Part shown: piece by piece, positions 53,589 through 63,273 of the stretch
Layout: each line of letters starts with the position of its first letter
Numbering within the stretch: the first letter of the stretch is position 1
From: Desulfovibrionaceae bacterium
GTDB lineage: Bacteria > Desulfobacterota > Desulfovibrionia > Desulfovibrionales > Desulfovibrionaceae
DNA: 64,000 nucleotides
Assembly (NCBI GenBank): GCA_009782775.1
Contig: WRIL01000004.1
Span: forward strand, 1 to 64,000
Direction: 5' to 3'
The notes under the pieces: model-generated
Database searches by the model: none
Seen by the model: the letters and a program-made list of their open reading frames with translations, nothing else
What the model was told of the DNA's origin: nothing
Translations under genes and position numbers: made by a program

Positions 53589-54947
53589 CTATTTAACCGG
53601 CACGCAGGTGCATATCCGGTCACAGGTGCAAATCGTAGTGGCTCCGCCACCTGAAGGAGGCGGCGGGCTGTATCTGCCGGAAACGCAGTCGCAGGTGCAG
53701 ATCGCCCCCTCCGGCAGGGGGTCGCCGCAACGGCCGCTGAAGACGCTCTGATCCGCCCGGTTGCCGTAGCGCACGGAGATGTTTTTATCCATAGCCTCAG
53801 GATCAAAAAGGAAGGTCCAAAGTCTGACCGGGTTATCCTCCGAGGCCTCGCCGGGCATCTCCCAGATGAAAATATGCCCGTCATGGTCCCCGGAGGCCAG
53901 GAGGCGGCTGTCTTTACTGAAAGCCAGGGCCGAGATCGCTTTATCACACCCCCGAAGAACCAGTTCCGGCATAGTAAAGGGCTTGGGCAACAACAACACT
54001 TCGGATCCCGAAACTACCGCCAGCCATTCTCCGTCCGGGCTGAAGACCAGTCCGCCTATTCTATAGCTCCTGTTCGCGATTGCTTTGCCTTCGGGCATTT
54101 CCCAAAGATACAGTTCGAAAAACTCACGGGCGGCCAAAAAAGAACCGTCCGGGTTGAAGGCCAAAGAGGTGGGGGCAATCTCTTTGTCCGTCCAGCGAGC
54201 GAGCAGTTCTCCCGAGGGCGCGGACCACAGGCTGACGCCCTTATGCTCGTCCTCGCCGCAAGCCAGAATCCGTCCGTCTTGGCTGAAAGCCAAGCTCATC
54301 ACATAATCTCCAGCGGACTTCATTTCTTTCAGCAGTTGTCCGGAAGGCAGCTCCCAAAGCTTAATCGTGTTCCCAAAAGCTGCGGCCAGGAACTTGCCGC
54401 CCGGGCTGACGGCCAGCAAAGACAGATGGTCAAACACTTCCTCCGGCTTCAGCGTTGTCTGGATTTCAGTAAACGGCTCCGACCGTATTTGTACCGTGCC
54501 GCCACTAAAGACTAAAAAGAGCAGCTTCCCATCCGGAGAAAAGAGCGCCGAAACCGGCTCTTCATCCGCAATCGTGTGCAGTAACTCACCCTCCGGCAGG
54601 GACCAGAGTTTAATCGTACAGTCGAAGCCGGAACCGGAAACCAGGAGCTTGCCGTCAGGATGGAAGGCCAGAGTTCTTACAGTTTCATAATGCGCCGCCA
54701 AGCCATCGGCTATCTCCACTCGTACCGCCGGGATGGCGGATGGCCCTTCCTCCCCCCGCGCCTGACCGCTTGGAGCCAGCGCGGCCAAGGCTCCGGCCCC
54801 CAAGGCCGAGGTCAGCAGGAAGCCCCGGCGGCCCATGCGGCAGGAAGGGTCAAGGCCATAGAGCCGGTGCAGTTCCGGCTCCTCACGGCGGCCGCCGGCA
54901 TAAATTTTTTCCAGTTGAAACTCCGGTATCCGTGTCCGCCCGCTCAT
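53589..54947 (-). CDS. Tat-type WD40-repeat protein with cysteine-rich tail
   Basis: 452 residues. A long N-region, then a twin-arginine-type signal (about 38-65: GRRGFLLTSALGAGALAALA). WD40-like repeats (about 80-400: LAFHPDGKLLVSGSG, LWELPSGQLLKEMKS, FSQDGRILACGED). The C-terminal about 40 residues contain two Cys clusters, CTCDC and CTCDRICTC, separated by a Pro/Gly spacer. Exported folded, probably carrying a metal or modified peptide on the tail; function unknown. The tail is an unusual appendage to a WD40 domain. Confidence 0.75.
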   Translation of the reverse strand: MSGRTRIPEFQLEKIYAGGRREEPELHRLYGLDPSCRMGRRGFLLTSALGAGALAALAPSGQARGEEGPSAIPAVRVEIADGLAAHYETVRTLAFHPDGKLLVSGSGFDCTIKLWSLPEGELLHTIADEEPVSALFSPDGKLLFLVFSGGTVQIRSEPFTEIQTTLKPEEVFDHLSLLAVSPGGKFLAAAFGNTIKLWELPSGQLLKEMKSAGDYVMSLAFSQDGRILACGEDEHKGVSLWSAPSGELLARWTDKEIAPTSLAFNPDGSFLAAREFFELYLWEMPEGKAIANRSYRIGGLVFSPDGEWLAVVSGSEVLLLPKPFTMPELVLRGCDKAISALAFSKDSRLLASGDHDGHIFIWEMPGEASEDNPVRLWTFLFDPEAMDKNISVRYGNRADQSVFSGRCGDPLPEGAICTCDCVSGRYSPPPPSGGGATTICTCDRICTCVPVK

Positions 54948-55008
54948 AGGCTCTCCTTGCCCGATTCCAGATCGGGGTCAGCGTCTCTTCGCCATATAAG
55001 GCCGCCGT

Positions 55009-56352
55009 TCAACTGTCTTCCCGCGCCTCCAGCAGCATCCCGAACAAAACCGCGGCCAGGATCAGGGGCTCGTTTTTGTCTTCCCGCCCTTCCAGCAAGG
55101 CTGAAAGCCTGAGAACATGCGGATGCAGGCGGGCGGAATTTTTCTCCGCCGCCTGTTCCGCCTCCAGCCGGACCCGGATTTCGTCCAGAACCCGGCTGAA
55201 ACGGCTCTCTTCCACTTCCCGGCGTTTGGGCAAGCGTCCCTTGCTGATGCCCGCGCCGTAAAGCCTCGCGAAGGAACGCAGGGCCGGCATTTCACGCGGA
55301 GTGACCAGGCTCAGGGCCAGACCAGGCCGCCCGGCCCGGCCGGTGCGCCCGATGCGGTGGATATAGGTTTCGGCCTCCGCGGGCAAATCATAGTTGATCA
55401 CCGCCTCCACTCTATCCAGGTCCAGACCGCGGGCCGCCAGATCCGTGGCCACCAAAAAACCGGCGTTCCCCTTGCGAAAACCCCGCATTACCCGATCGCG
55501 CCTGGCCTGGAGCAAATCTCCGTGCAGGGCTTCGGCTCGGAAGCCCCTGGCCTGCAACAGGGCGGCCAGTTCATCCGCTCCCCGCCGGGTGGCGCAAAAG
55601 ATGATCCCCCGGCGCAGAGCGCGGCTGTCCAGAATCAGGCAGAGATCCTCAAATTTCCGGGATCGGCGAGTATCATAATAATACTGCTCCGTGCCCGCGC
55701 CGCTGAATTCCTCTGGATTCGCCCGGATGAGCTCCGCCTCCCGCAAATGAGCGCGGATCAGCCGCAGGATGGACGGAGGGAAGGTCGCGGAAAAACAGAG
55801 CTTCTGGCAGTCCTGCGGAGCGGCCCGGAGCACGCGCGCCAAGTCTTCACGAAAACCCAAATCCAGCATCTCGTCGGCCTCATCCAGAACCAATAGCGAA
55901 AGTTTTTCAAGGCTGAGAGTGCGGCGTTCCAGGTGATCCAGCACCCGACCCGGAGTTCCGACCACCACCAGGGAGCCCCTGGCCAAAACCCGGGTTTGCC
56001 TCTCCAGGGGCTGACCGCCGTAAACCGGCAGGATGCCCACCCCGTCAAGGCGGGAAGCCAGGGCGCGGAGGTCTTCGGCCACCTGGACGCACAATTCCCT
56101 GGTGGGACAAAGCACCAGGGCCTGAATCCTGCCGCACGGCAAGACCGGCGCGTCTTTGATCTTCTCCAGCAAGGGCAAACCGAAGGCCGCGGTTTTGCCT
56201 GAACCGGCAGCGGCCTGGGCCGCCAGATCCACGCCTGCCAGAATGCGCGGCACGGCCAAACCCTGGATGGGCGTGGGCTCTTTAAAACCCAGGTCCTCCA
56301 CCGCCCTGAGCAATTCATGGCATAAAGCCAGATTGGAAAAACTTTCAGACAC
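55009..56352 (-). CDS. DEAD-box RNA helicase
   Basis: 447 residues. Q motif EPTPIQG, Walker A AAAGSGKTAA, DEAD box VLDEADEMLD, SAT motif FSATFP, and HRIGRTGRAGR. RNA unwinding or ribosome assembly. C-terminal helical extension (about 380-447) is not a DbpA-type RNA-binding domain. Likely RhlE/CshA-like. Confidence 0.9.
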   Translation of the reverse strand: MSESFSNLALCHELLRAVEDLGFKEPTPIQGLAVPRILAGVDLAAQAAAGSGKTAAFGLPLLEKIKDAPVLPCGRIQALVLCPTRELCVQVAEDLRALASRLDGVGILPVYGGQPLERQTRVLARGSLVVVGTPGRVLDHLERRTLSLEKLSLLVLDEADEMLDLGFREDLARVLRAAPQDCQKLCFSATFPPSILRLIRAHLREAELIRANPEEFSGAGTEQYYYDTRRSRKFEDLCLILDSRALRRGIIFCATRRGADELAALLQARGFRAEALHGDLLQARRDRVMRGFRKGNAGFLVATDLAARGLDLDRVEAVINYDLPAEAETYIHRIGRTGRAGRPGLALSLVTPREMPALRSFARLYGAGISKGRLPKRREVEESRFSRVLDEIRVRLEAEQAAEKNSARLHPHVLRLSALLEGREDKNEPLILAAVLFGMLLEAREDS

Positions 56353-56359
56353 GGCGCGC

Positions 56360-56905
56360 TCAGGCCAGGCGATCCGCCAGAAGGGCGGAAAGCCGGCGCA
56401 TAAAGACCGTGAACTCCGCCTCCCGGATCAACGATCCGTCAGGCAACCGCAGGAAATAATCCCCGGACGCGCCTTCCAGGGAATCCGCGCCGGCAAAAAA
56501 ACCCAGGTCAAAATCCCGGATATCCCATTCCAGGGTCAGGGTCTCCGTTTGCCCTTCCTGCCCTATTCCCTCGCCCCGCTCCCCGTATCCCTTGGGCACG
56601 ATGGGAACCTCCAGCAGCGCCCGCCGTTCTTCATCGCGCAATCGCAGCCTGCCGCAGCCTTCGCCCGGCAGGGCGCGGATCATCTCCAGCACCCCCTCCA
56701 CCACCGGGCGCAGACGCGCGCGTTTGAGTTCCTCCAGGCGTTCCCTGGCCCTCCGGTTCCCTTCCTGAGTGGAACGCCGCAGGTTCAGCTCATCCAGCAA
56801 CATATCCGCCGGCGTCCGGCGCTCATGCCTGCGCCGTTGAAAATTCAACACCAGCCAGCCCAAGGCCAGCAGCACCAGAAGACCCGAAATCAAACCTACA
56901 TGCAT
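56360..56905 (-). CDS. Hypothetical single-pass membrane protein
   Basis: 181 residues from ATG 56905 (frame reaches 56956). Membrane segment (about 4-24: LISGLLVLLALGWLVLNF), then Arg/Glu-rich coiled coil (about 28-80) and a small beta-domain with a GDYFLRLPDGSLIREAEF end. Not recognised. Directly upstream of the helicase on the same strand (7-nt gap). Confidence 0.5.
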   Translation of the reverse strand: MHVGLISGLLVLLALGWLVLNFQRRRHERRTPADMLLDELNLRRSTQEGNRRARERLEELKRARLRPVVEGVLEMIRALPGEGCGRLRLRDEERRALLEVPIVPKGYGERGEGIGQEGQTETLTLEWDIRDFDLGFFAGADSLEGASGDYFLRLPDGSLIREAEFTVFMRRLSALLADRLA

Positions 56906-57043
56906 AAGATTCTCCAGACCGCCAGGATAATAATTTTGCCCGGTCCCCACAAGCAAATCTTTGCCGGGTTAAGTTGTCGCCAGGATCGCCGATATGTTTC
57001 TGCGGAATCCACCATCTTGTATATACCTGAAGGTTTTTGTATC

Positions 57044-57793
57044 ATGTGGAAAAGAAATATGCTTCGCGCCGCAGTAAACACCACAGGCCCAGGAGGACAT
57101 CGCAAGGGAAAACCCGCCTGGGACACGGGACTGGCCTTCAGACGGGGTTTTTCAGGCCTCGGCCTTTTGTATGCAATGCTATTTCTGGGTTCCTGCCTGT
57201 TATTCCTGGTGTCCTGCGGCCTCGAAGTCGGCACGGGCAGCTATATCAGCGCGAGGAACAATGCCGCCAACAGCGACCCTTCCTTCAAAATGACGGCCAA
57301 CAGCGCGCCCGCCGCCAGGGCGCTGCCTGCTTCAATACGGCAGGAAAGCCTTGGGACCGCCCTCAAAGGACCGGCCTACGCCGTGCCGGGAGGAAACAGA
57401 TACTCTCAGGATACCCGGCAAGCCACCGGCAACGGCGGCGGCATTGTCTCCACCGCCCGATCCCAGACCGGCGTGCCCTATCGCCTTGGCGGAACCACCC
57501 CCCAGAAGGGGTTTGACTGTTCCGGGCTGGTTTACTGGGTTTACAAACAGTACGGCATTTCCGTGCCGCGCCTGGCCAAGGCCCAGGCCTCTTCCGGACG
57601 GCAGGTAAACTCCGCTGACCTGAAACCTGGTGATATCGTGGCCTTTCGCATCAACGGGGCCTATCATACCGGCATTTATTCCGGCAACGGCAACTTCATC
57701 CACAGCCCAAGAACCGGCAGCCGGGTGCGGGAAGAAAACCTGCGCAACGGCTACTGGAGCAAGCGTTTTATCGGCGGACGCAGGATGATCTGA
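57044..57793 (+). CDS. NlpC/P60-family lipoprotein
   Basis: 249 residues; start ATG 57044 (AAGG upstream); ATG 57059 possible. An unusually long N-region before the lipobox LLFLVSCGLE (Cys about 65). C-terminal NlpC/P60 catalytic domain: FDCSGLVYWVYKQYG (Cys), YHTGIYSGNG (His), FIHSP. Cell-wall peptidase that cuts peptide stems. Followed by a hairpin. Confidence 0.85.
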   Translation: MWKRNMLRAAVNTTGPGGHRKGKPAWDTGLAFRRGFSGLGLLYAMLFLGSCLLFLVSCGLEVGTGSYISARNNAANSDPSFKMTANSAPAARALPASIRQESLGTALKGPAYAVPGGNRYSQDTRQATGNGGGIVSTARSQTGVPYRLGGTTPQKGFDCSGLVYWVYKQYGISVPRLAKAQASSGRQVNSADLKPGDIVAFRINGAYHTGIYSGNGNFIHSPRTGSRVREENLRNGYWSKRFIGGRRMI

Positions 57794-57798
57794 AATAG

Positions 57799-57842
57799 CG
57801 CCCGCGCTCATTTTCACCATCGGCCGCCTCCCCACGCGGGCG
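57799..57842 (+). terminator. Possible terminator after the NlpC/P60 gene
   Basis: 8-bp arms CGCCCGCG/CGCGGGCG with a 28-nt loop, then ACTTTTGC. The long loop makes it doubtful. Confidence 0.4.
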
Positions 57843-57984
57843 ACTTTTGCTTATTCCCCCTGCCGCCAGACCGCCTCCCGCCGGGAGACGGCGGAAGTGA
57901 TCGCTGTACCTCCTGACAAAGATATGTTATCTTAAAAACGATACCCGCCGGAAACATAATATCCCTATGTTGAAGGAGACATAC

Positions 57985-58581
57985 ATGCCCAATCTGCTTT
58001 TATCCATCTTCCTGCTTTCAGGCGTCCTGACCATGAGCCTGGCCTGCCCGGTCCCTCTCATGGCCGCCGGGGCGACCCTGGTAAAACTGGAAACCAATAT
58101 GGGGGATATCATCATTGAACTGAATGAGGAAAAAGCCCCTGGAACCTGTGCCAACTTTCTGCAATATGCGCGTGAAGGCGCTTACGATGGAACCATTTTC
58201 CACCGGGTGATCAACGACTTTATGATCCAGGGCGGCGGCTTTGACTGGAACATGCAGGAGAAGCCCAGCCGCAAATCTATTGCCAATGAGGCGGACAACG
58301 GCCTGAAAAACGAAATCTACACCGTGGCCATGGCCCGCACCAATGACCCGCACTCGGCCACCAGCCAGTTTTTCATCAACGTGAAAGACAACACTTTTCT
58401 GAACCATCGGAGCAAGACCGTCCAGGGCTGGGGCTACTGCGTCTTCGGCAAAGTGGTTCAGGGCATGGATGTGGTGGACAAGATCAAAGCCGTGCCCACC
58501 GTCACTAGGCGCCCCCATGAAAACGTCCCCAGCCTTCCGGTGACTATCAACAAGGCAACGGTGTTGGACCCCCGGACATAA
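57985..58581 (+). CDS. Cyclophilin-type peptidyl-prolyl isomerase
   Basis: 198 residues. Signal peptide (about 1-28: LLLSIFLLSGVLTMSLACPVPLMAAG). FHRVINDFMIQGG (catalytic Arg), SATSQFFINVKDN, YCVFGKVVQGMDVVDKI. Periplasmic folding helper. GAAGGAG 7 nt before ATG 57985 decides the start. Confidence 0.93.
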   Translation: MPNLLLSIFLLSGVLTMSLACPVPLMAAGATLVKLETNMGDIIIELNEEKAPGTCANFLQYAREGAYDGTIFHRVINDFMIQGGGFDWNMQEKPSRKSIANEADNGLKNEIYTVAMARTNDPHSATSQFFINVKDNTFLNHRSKTVQGWGYCVFGKVVQGMDVVDKIKAVPTVTRRPHENVPSLPVTINKATVLDPRT

Positions 58582-58625
58582 ACCGCTATGAAAGCAAAAA
58601 CCGGCTCCGCCGTGGGAGGAAAAAC

Positions 58626-59765
58626 ATGGTAAAGGCGAACACCGCAAGCCAGGTCTATTTTGCCGGGATGCGGGCCGGCAAGGAAGGGGACAGCAAGATT
58701 AAAAAAATTGAGCGTCTTTTCGCGGCGGCCGGCTTTGACCGGCTCTTCGCCCCGGAAGACCTCTGCGCCGTAAAAATGCACTTCGGAGAACGGGGCAATG
58801 ACTCTTTCCTGCAGCCGGTCTTTGTGCGCGCGGTAACGCGCTTGATCAAAAAAACCGGCGCCAGGCCCTTTCTTACCGATACCAATACCCTGTACCGGGG
58901 CGAACGGCATAACGCCGTGGCCCATACCCTGCTGGCCCTGGAGCATGGTTTTTCCTACGCCACGGTGGAAGCGCCGGTCATTATCGCCGACGGGCTTCGC
59001 GGGCATTGCTTCACCGAGGTGCCGGTGAAGCTCAAGCATTTCCAGAAGCTGTACCTGGCGAACGCCATTGTGCAGGCCGATGGCATGGTGCTGCTCTCGC
59101 ATTTCAAAGGGCATGTCCTGGCCGGGTTCGGCGGGGCCTTAAAAAACCTGGCCATGGGCTGCGCTCCGGCCAGGGGTAAAAAAGAGCAACACCAGGCCAA
59201 TTTCCTGGTCACTCCCGAAAAATGCACTGCCTGCGGACAGTGCATGGCCCATTGTCCGGAAAAAGCCATTGTCTGGGCCAAGAACCCGGCGGGGGCGAAA
59301 AAGCATGCCGCAATAGAGTCCCAACCCTGCATCGGTTGCGGCGAATGCATGGCCATGTGCAAGTTCGAGGCCATTAACCTGGATTTTACCTCCGAGCGCC
59401 TGGCCTTCACCGAAAGGATGATCGAGTACGCCTACGGAGCTGCCGGACTGCATCCTCAAAAAACCGCCTATATCAATTTTCTGCTCAATATCACCCCGGA
59501 CTGTGACTGCATACCCTGGAGCGATGCCCCGCTGGTGCCGGATATAGGTATCCTGGCCTCCCGCGACCCGGTGGCCCTGGACAAGGCCTGCTACGACCTG
59601 GTCAATGCCCAGGTGGGCTTTGCGGATTCCCAGTTGCGTTGCAACCACGCCGCCGGAGAAGACAAGTTCAAGGGATCGTATTCCAAGAGCATCGGCGAGG
59701 TGCAGTTCCAATATGCCGAAAACCTCGGCCTGGGGCGAACGGCTTACGAGCTGATCCAGGTCTGA
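58626..59765 (+). CDS. DUF362-type protein with two 4Fe-4S clusters
   Basis: 379 residues. An N-terminal DUF362-like domain (1-190) with MHFGERGN and GALKNLAMGC, a two-cluster ferredoxin insert (CTACGQCMAHCP and CIGCGECMAMC), and a C-terminal part with ITPDCDCIPWSD. Probably an electron-transfer or cofactor-related protein of anaerobes. GGAGG before the ATG. Confidence 0.85.
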   Translation: MVKANTASQVYFAGMRAGKEGDSKIKKIERLFAAAGFDRLFAPEDLCAVKMHFGERGNDSFLQPVFVRAVTRLIKKTGARPFLTDTNTLYRGERHNAVAHTLLALEHGFSYATVEAPVIIADGLRGHCFTEVPVKLKHFQKLYLANAIVQADGMVLLSHFKGHVLAGFGGALKNLAMGCAPARGKKEQHQANFLVTPEKCTACGQCMAHCPEKAIVWAKNPAGAKKHAAIESQPCIGCGECMAMCKFEAINLDFTSERLAFTERMIEYAYGAAGLHPQKTAYINFLLNITPDCDCIPWSDAPLVPDIGILASRDPVALDKACYDLVNAQVGFADSQLRCNHAAGEDKFKGSYSKSIGEVQFQYAENLGLGRTAYELIQV

Positions 59766-59768
59766 GGC

Positions 59769-60116
59769 ATGGAACGGCGGCGCGGCAAGGGCAGCACCGG
59801 GGCCCACGGAGTGGATTTTCAGGAGGCCCTGCGGCGCTTCCTGGCCTCACGCCAGGATGGGGCGAACTTTCATCTGGTCAGCCTGTGGCGAGCCTGGCCC
59901 AGGATCCTGGGGGAAGAACTCGCCGCCCTGGCCCTCCCCCTGGGGGCCCAGGAGCGCGTCCTGTTGGTGGGAGCGGAGGATAACCCCTCGCTTAGCGAGC
60001 TGAGTTTCCAGGTCCCTTTTATCCTGAAACAGACCAACGCCTTCCTGCGCCAGGATTATTTCACCGGGGTCAAACTGGAACTTCTGCAAGGACGGCGGCC
60101 GCTGGGGAGGCCATGA
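59769..60116 (+). CDS. DUF721/DciA-like protein
   Basis: 115 residues. FHLVSLWRAWPRILGEELAALA and RVLLVGAEDNPSLSELSFQ resemble DUF721/DciA, the helicase-operator family. May help DnaB loading (dnaB lies 43 kb away). 3-nt gap after the DUF362 gene. Confidence 0.65.
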   Translation: MERRRGKGSTGAHGVDFQEALRRFLASRQDGANFHLVSLWRAWPRILGEELAALALPLGAQERVLLVGAEDNPSLSELSFQVPFILKQTNAFLRQDYFTGVKLELLQGRRPLGRP

Positions 60117-60137
60117 TCCGGAACCTCCTGAAATGAT

Positions 60138-63100
60138 ATGAACATTGGCAAAAAAACCATCACCCACAAACTCCTGGCGGCCGTTTCGGCGGTGATCGTC
60201 TCCTTGGCCTTCATCCTGGGGATAGTGACCATTTATTTCATGGATTCGCTCACCGACTCCGTAATGCTGAAGATGCTGCAGCCCCTGAGCCAAACCGCAG
60301 CGCAGAACGTGGAAAGCAACCTGCGCGCCATGTCCAGCCACTTCTTTTTGTTGCGGGACAACGGCATCCTCAGTTCTCCCAGGGCCGATTCCGTGGCCAA
60401 GGGCAATGTCCTGCAACATGCCGTCGATGGTCTAGATCTTGTATGGCTGGGACTGTACGAAGCCAACGGCGCCCTGACGGCGGGGACAGAGAACTGCCCG
60501 CGGAGCATCGTCGGCCGCGATCTTTACCTACGGATGCTGGAAACGCGCGATCTGCTGATCGAAGACAGCTCCGTAGGCGAAAACGGCCTGGAAATAGTCA
60601 TGGGACTGCCCATGGCCCTGGAGGGACGGAGAACGGGCCAAATTCTCGCCGGCGCTTACCGGTACGAAACCCTGGGCGACCTCCTGGACAACACCCACAT
60701 CGGCAACGGCGCGGCCCTCATTATCAATAACGAGACCGGCGCGCTCATCGTTCACGAGGAACCGGGCAGAATCTCCGGCCGGGATGGAGTGGCCGATATT
60801 CTGGGAGCCGACCTCGCGCCGCATCTGGAACAGGGCAAGTCCGGGACGCTGACCCTCAAAACCCCGAAAGGGCTGACCTATGTCAGCTTTTCCCCCATCC
60901 AGGGAACCAGTTGGTCCGTGATCATCCAGGCCCTGCGCGGCGACTTCATGGACGCGACCAGGCAGGCTATCCTGACCGATATTATAATCACCATCCTGAC
61001 CCTGGCATTTTTTATCTTTGTCCTGCACCTGAGCATCCGCCGGATTCTCCACCTTCCCCTGCGGACGATCGCCAGAAACGCCCATTTCCTGGCCCTGGGC
61101 CAATTTGAAGACCGCCCCGGGCACGTCGCCCACGGCGAAGACGAGATCGGCCAGCTGGGCGCGGCCTTTCTGAGCATGGCCGACTCCATGCACCTCCTGA
61201 TCAAAGACATCTTCGCCCTGACCCAGGCCGTGAGCTCGGGATATCTGGGAGAGAGGGCGGCTCTCTCCGCCTACCAGGGGGACTACGCGCGGATCATCTC
61301 CGGCATCAACGACACCTTGGATATCATCTGCTCCCACCTGGATCTCATGCCCAGCGCCATAATCCTGTTTAATGGAAAGCAAGAAACCATCTACCGCAAC
61401 CTGTCCATGCGCCGGGTAAACCTTCTGCACCCATGCCTGGGAGAAAACTCCGCCTCTCTCCTGGGGCGCATCCTGGGCTCGGGGATGGATGTTCCCCTGC
61501 CCCCGGATGCCGCCTCCCTCTTCGAGCCGGAACTCGAAGGCGATGATTCCTACCACGCTGAAATCACCCTGCCGGACCTGGGCGGCGAAATCTTCAACTA
61601 CAGCCTGAGTCTGAAACGCATGCACGGAGAAGAAGTCTGCGTCATGCTCATTCTCAACGATGTCACCCTGCTGGCCCGGGCCAAAAATGACGCTTACGCG
61701 GCCAGCCAGGCCAAGGGCGATTTCCTTTCCCGCATGAGCCATGAAATACGCACTCCCATGAACGCGATCATCGGCATGACCGCCATCGGCAGGAATTCAC
61801 ACGAAATCGAACGCAAGGAATATTGCCTGGGCAAGATCAATGAAGCCTCCACCCACCTTTTGGGGGTGATCAACGATGTCCTGGATATGTCCAAGATCGA
61901 GGCCGACAAATTCGAGCTCTCGCCCAGCGAATTTGTCTTCGAGGATATGATCCGGCGGGTCAGCAACGTGATCAGTTTCCGGGTAGAGGAAAAAAAACAA
62001 AAGCTGTCCATACGGCTGGCTCAGGATATCCCCCACAGCATCGTGGCCGATGAGCAGCGTCTGGCCCAGGTCATCACCAACCTCCTGTCAAATGCCGCGA
62101 AATTCACCCCGGAAAACGGCCTGATCACCCTCACAGGGGGAAAAGTCGAACAGGCCGGCCAGACATGCACCCTGCGGCTGGAGGTAAAAGACACCGGCAT
62201 CGGCATATCCCCGGATCAGCAAGCCAAGCTCTTCCACTCCTTCGGGCAGGCCGACGCCAGCATCTCACGCAAATTCGGCGGCACCGGGCTGGGACTGGTC
62301 ATTTCCAAACGCATTATTGAAATGATGGATGGCCGGATCTGGGTTGAGTCCGAATTGGGGCAAGGGGCTTCCTTTATCTTTGAAATAAATGCCGTTCTGG
62401 GCTCCCAAAGTCCTCCGGACTATTCCTCCTCCCTGGACTGGAAGAACCTGCGAATCCTGGCGGTGAACGGTTGCCCCGAGAGCCTCTCGTTATTCAAAAA
62501 CACCCTTGAGCCCACGGGCGCCCTCTGCGAACTGGCCGAAAGCGGCGCGGAGGCCCTTAAGCTGCTGGCCGAGCCGCAGGACAGGCACTATGACCTGATT
62601 TTCATTGATCTGCACATGCCGGGAATGGACGGGCTGGAATTGGGGAAAAGCATCCGGGCCGCGGCTTGCTTTTCCAGGCTGGTTCTGTGCGCGGGAGTGG
62701 ATTGGGGAAATATCGAAGACAAGGCGCGGACGGCTGGAGTGGAACACTTTCTGCAGACCCCTGTTCTGGCCTCCAGCCTGCTGGAATGCGTCATTGAATG
62801 TATGAGCATGGGCGCAGGGCAGGGGCGGGACCAGGCAGGCGAACCCCCTTCCGATGATAATATATTTGCCGGCAAACGAGTACTCATGGCCGAAGATGTG
62901 GACATCAACCGCGAAATCGCCCAAGGGCTTCTGGAACATACCGGAATCGCCCTCACCTTTGCCGTGGACGGCCTGGAAGCCGTGAAGATCTTCTCCGCCG
63001 AGCCCGCATCCCATGACCTTATCCTCATGGATGTCCACATGCCGGAAATGGACGGCTATGAAGCCACCCGGCGCATCCGCGCCTCCAACCTGCCAGGGGC

Positions 63101-63245
63101 GGCGGATATCCCCATCTTGGCCATGACCGCCAGCGTCTTTCGGGAAGATGTGGAGCGCTGCCTGAAGGCCGGCATGAACGGGCATCTGGGCAAACCCATT
63201 GACACGGATGAAATGATTGCCGCTCTGAAACGCTATTTGCTGTGA
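60138..63245 (+). CDS. Hybrid sensor histidine kinase with two receiver domains
   Basis: 1035 residues. TM1 (about 12-36), periplasmic Cache-like sensor (40-270), TM2 (about 275-300), HAMP (about 300-370), PAS-like (about 400-500), HisKA with [11 protein letters not shown] (His about 535), HATPase with NLLSNAAKF (N-box), DTGIGIS and [12 protein letters not shown]1 (about 770-890) retains the Asp ([10 protein letters not shown]) but lacks the acidic pair and the Lys. REC2 (about 915-1030) has [23 protein letters not shown] and GKPID and looks functional. Precedes serS by 28 nt. Confidence 0.9.
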   Translation: MNIGKKTITHKLLAAVSAVIVSLAFILGIVTIYFMDSLTDSVMLKMLQPLSQTAAQNVESNLRAMSSHFFLLRDNGILSSPRADSVAKGNVLQHAVDGLDLVWLGLYEANGALTAGTENCPRSIVGRDLYLRMLETRDLLIEDSSVGENGLEIVMGLPMALEGRRTGQILAGAYRYETLGDLLDNTHIGNGAALIINNETGALIVHEEPGRISGRDGVADILGADLAPHLEQGKSGTLTLKTPKGLTYVSFSPIQGTSWSVIIQALRGDFMDATRQAILTDIIITILTLAFFIFVLHLSIRRILHLPLRTIARNAHFLALGQFEDRPGHVAHGEDEIGQLGAAFLSMADSMHLLIKDIFALTQAVSSGYLGERAALSAYQGDYARIISGINDTLDIICSHLDLMPSAIILFNGKQETIYRNLSMRRVNLLHPCLGENSASLLGRILGSGMDVPLPPDAASLFEPELEGDDSYHAEITLPDLGGEIFNYSLSLKRMHGEEVCVMLILNDVTLLARAKNDAYAASQAKGDFLSRMSHEIRTPMNAIIGMTAIGRNSHEIERKEYCLGKINEASTHLLGVINDVLDMSKIEADKFELSPSEFVFEDMIRRVSNVISFRVEEKKQKLSIRLAQDIPHSIVADEQRLAQVITNLLSNAAKFTPENGLITLTGGKVEQAGQTCTLRLEVKDTGIGISPDQQAKLFHSFGQADASISRKFGGTGLGLVISKRIIEMMDGRIWVESELGQGASFIFEINAVLGSQSPPDYSSSLDWKNLRILAVNGCPESLSLFKNTLEPTGALCELAESGAEALKLLAEPQDRHYDLIFIDLHMPGMDGLELGKSIRAAACFSRLVLCAGVDWGNIEDKARTAGVEHFLQTPVLASSLLECVIECMSMGAGQGRDQAGEPPSDDNIFAGKRVLMAEDVDINREIAQGLLEHTGIALTFAVDGLEAVKIFSAEPASHDLILMDVHMPEMDGYEATRRIRASNLPGAADIPILAMTASVFREDVERCLKAGMNGHLGKPIDTDEMIAALKRYLL

Positions 63246-63273
63246 ACGGCTTTCCCCCAGGAGAAACAACTAC

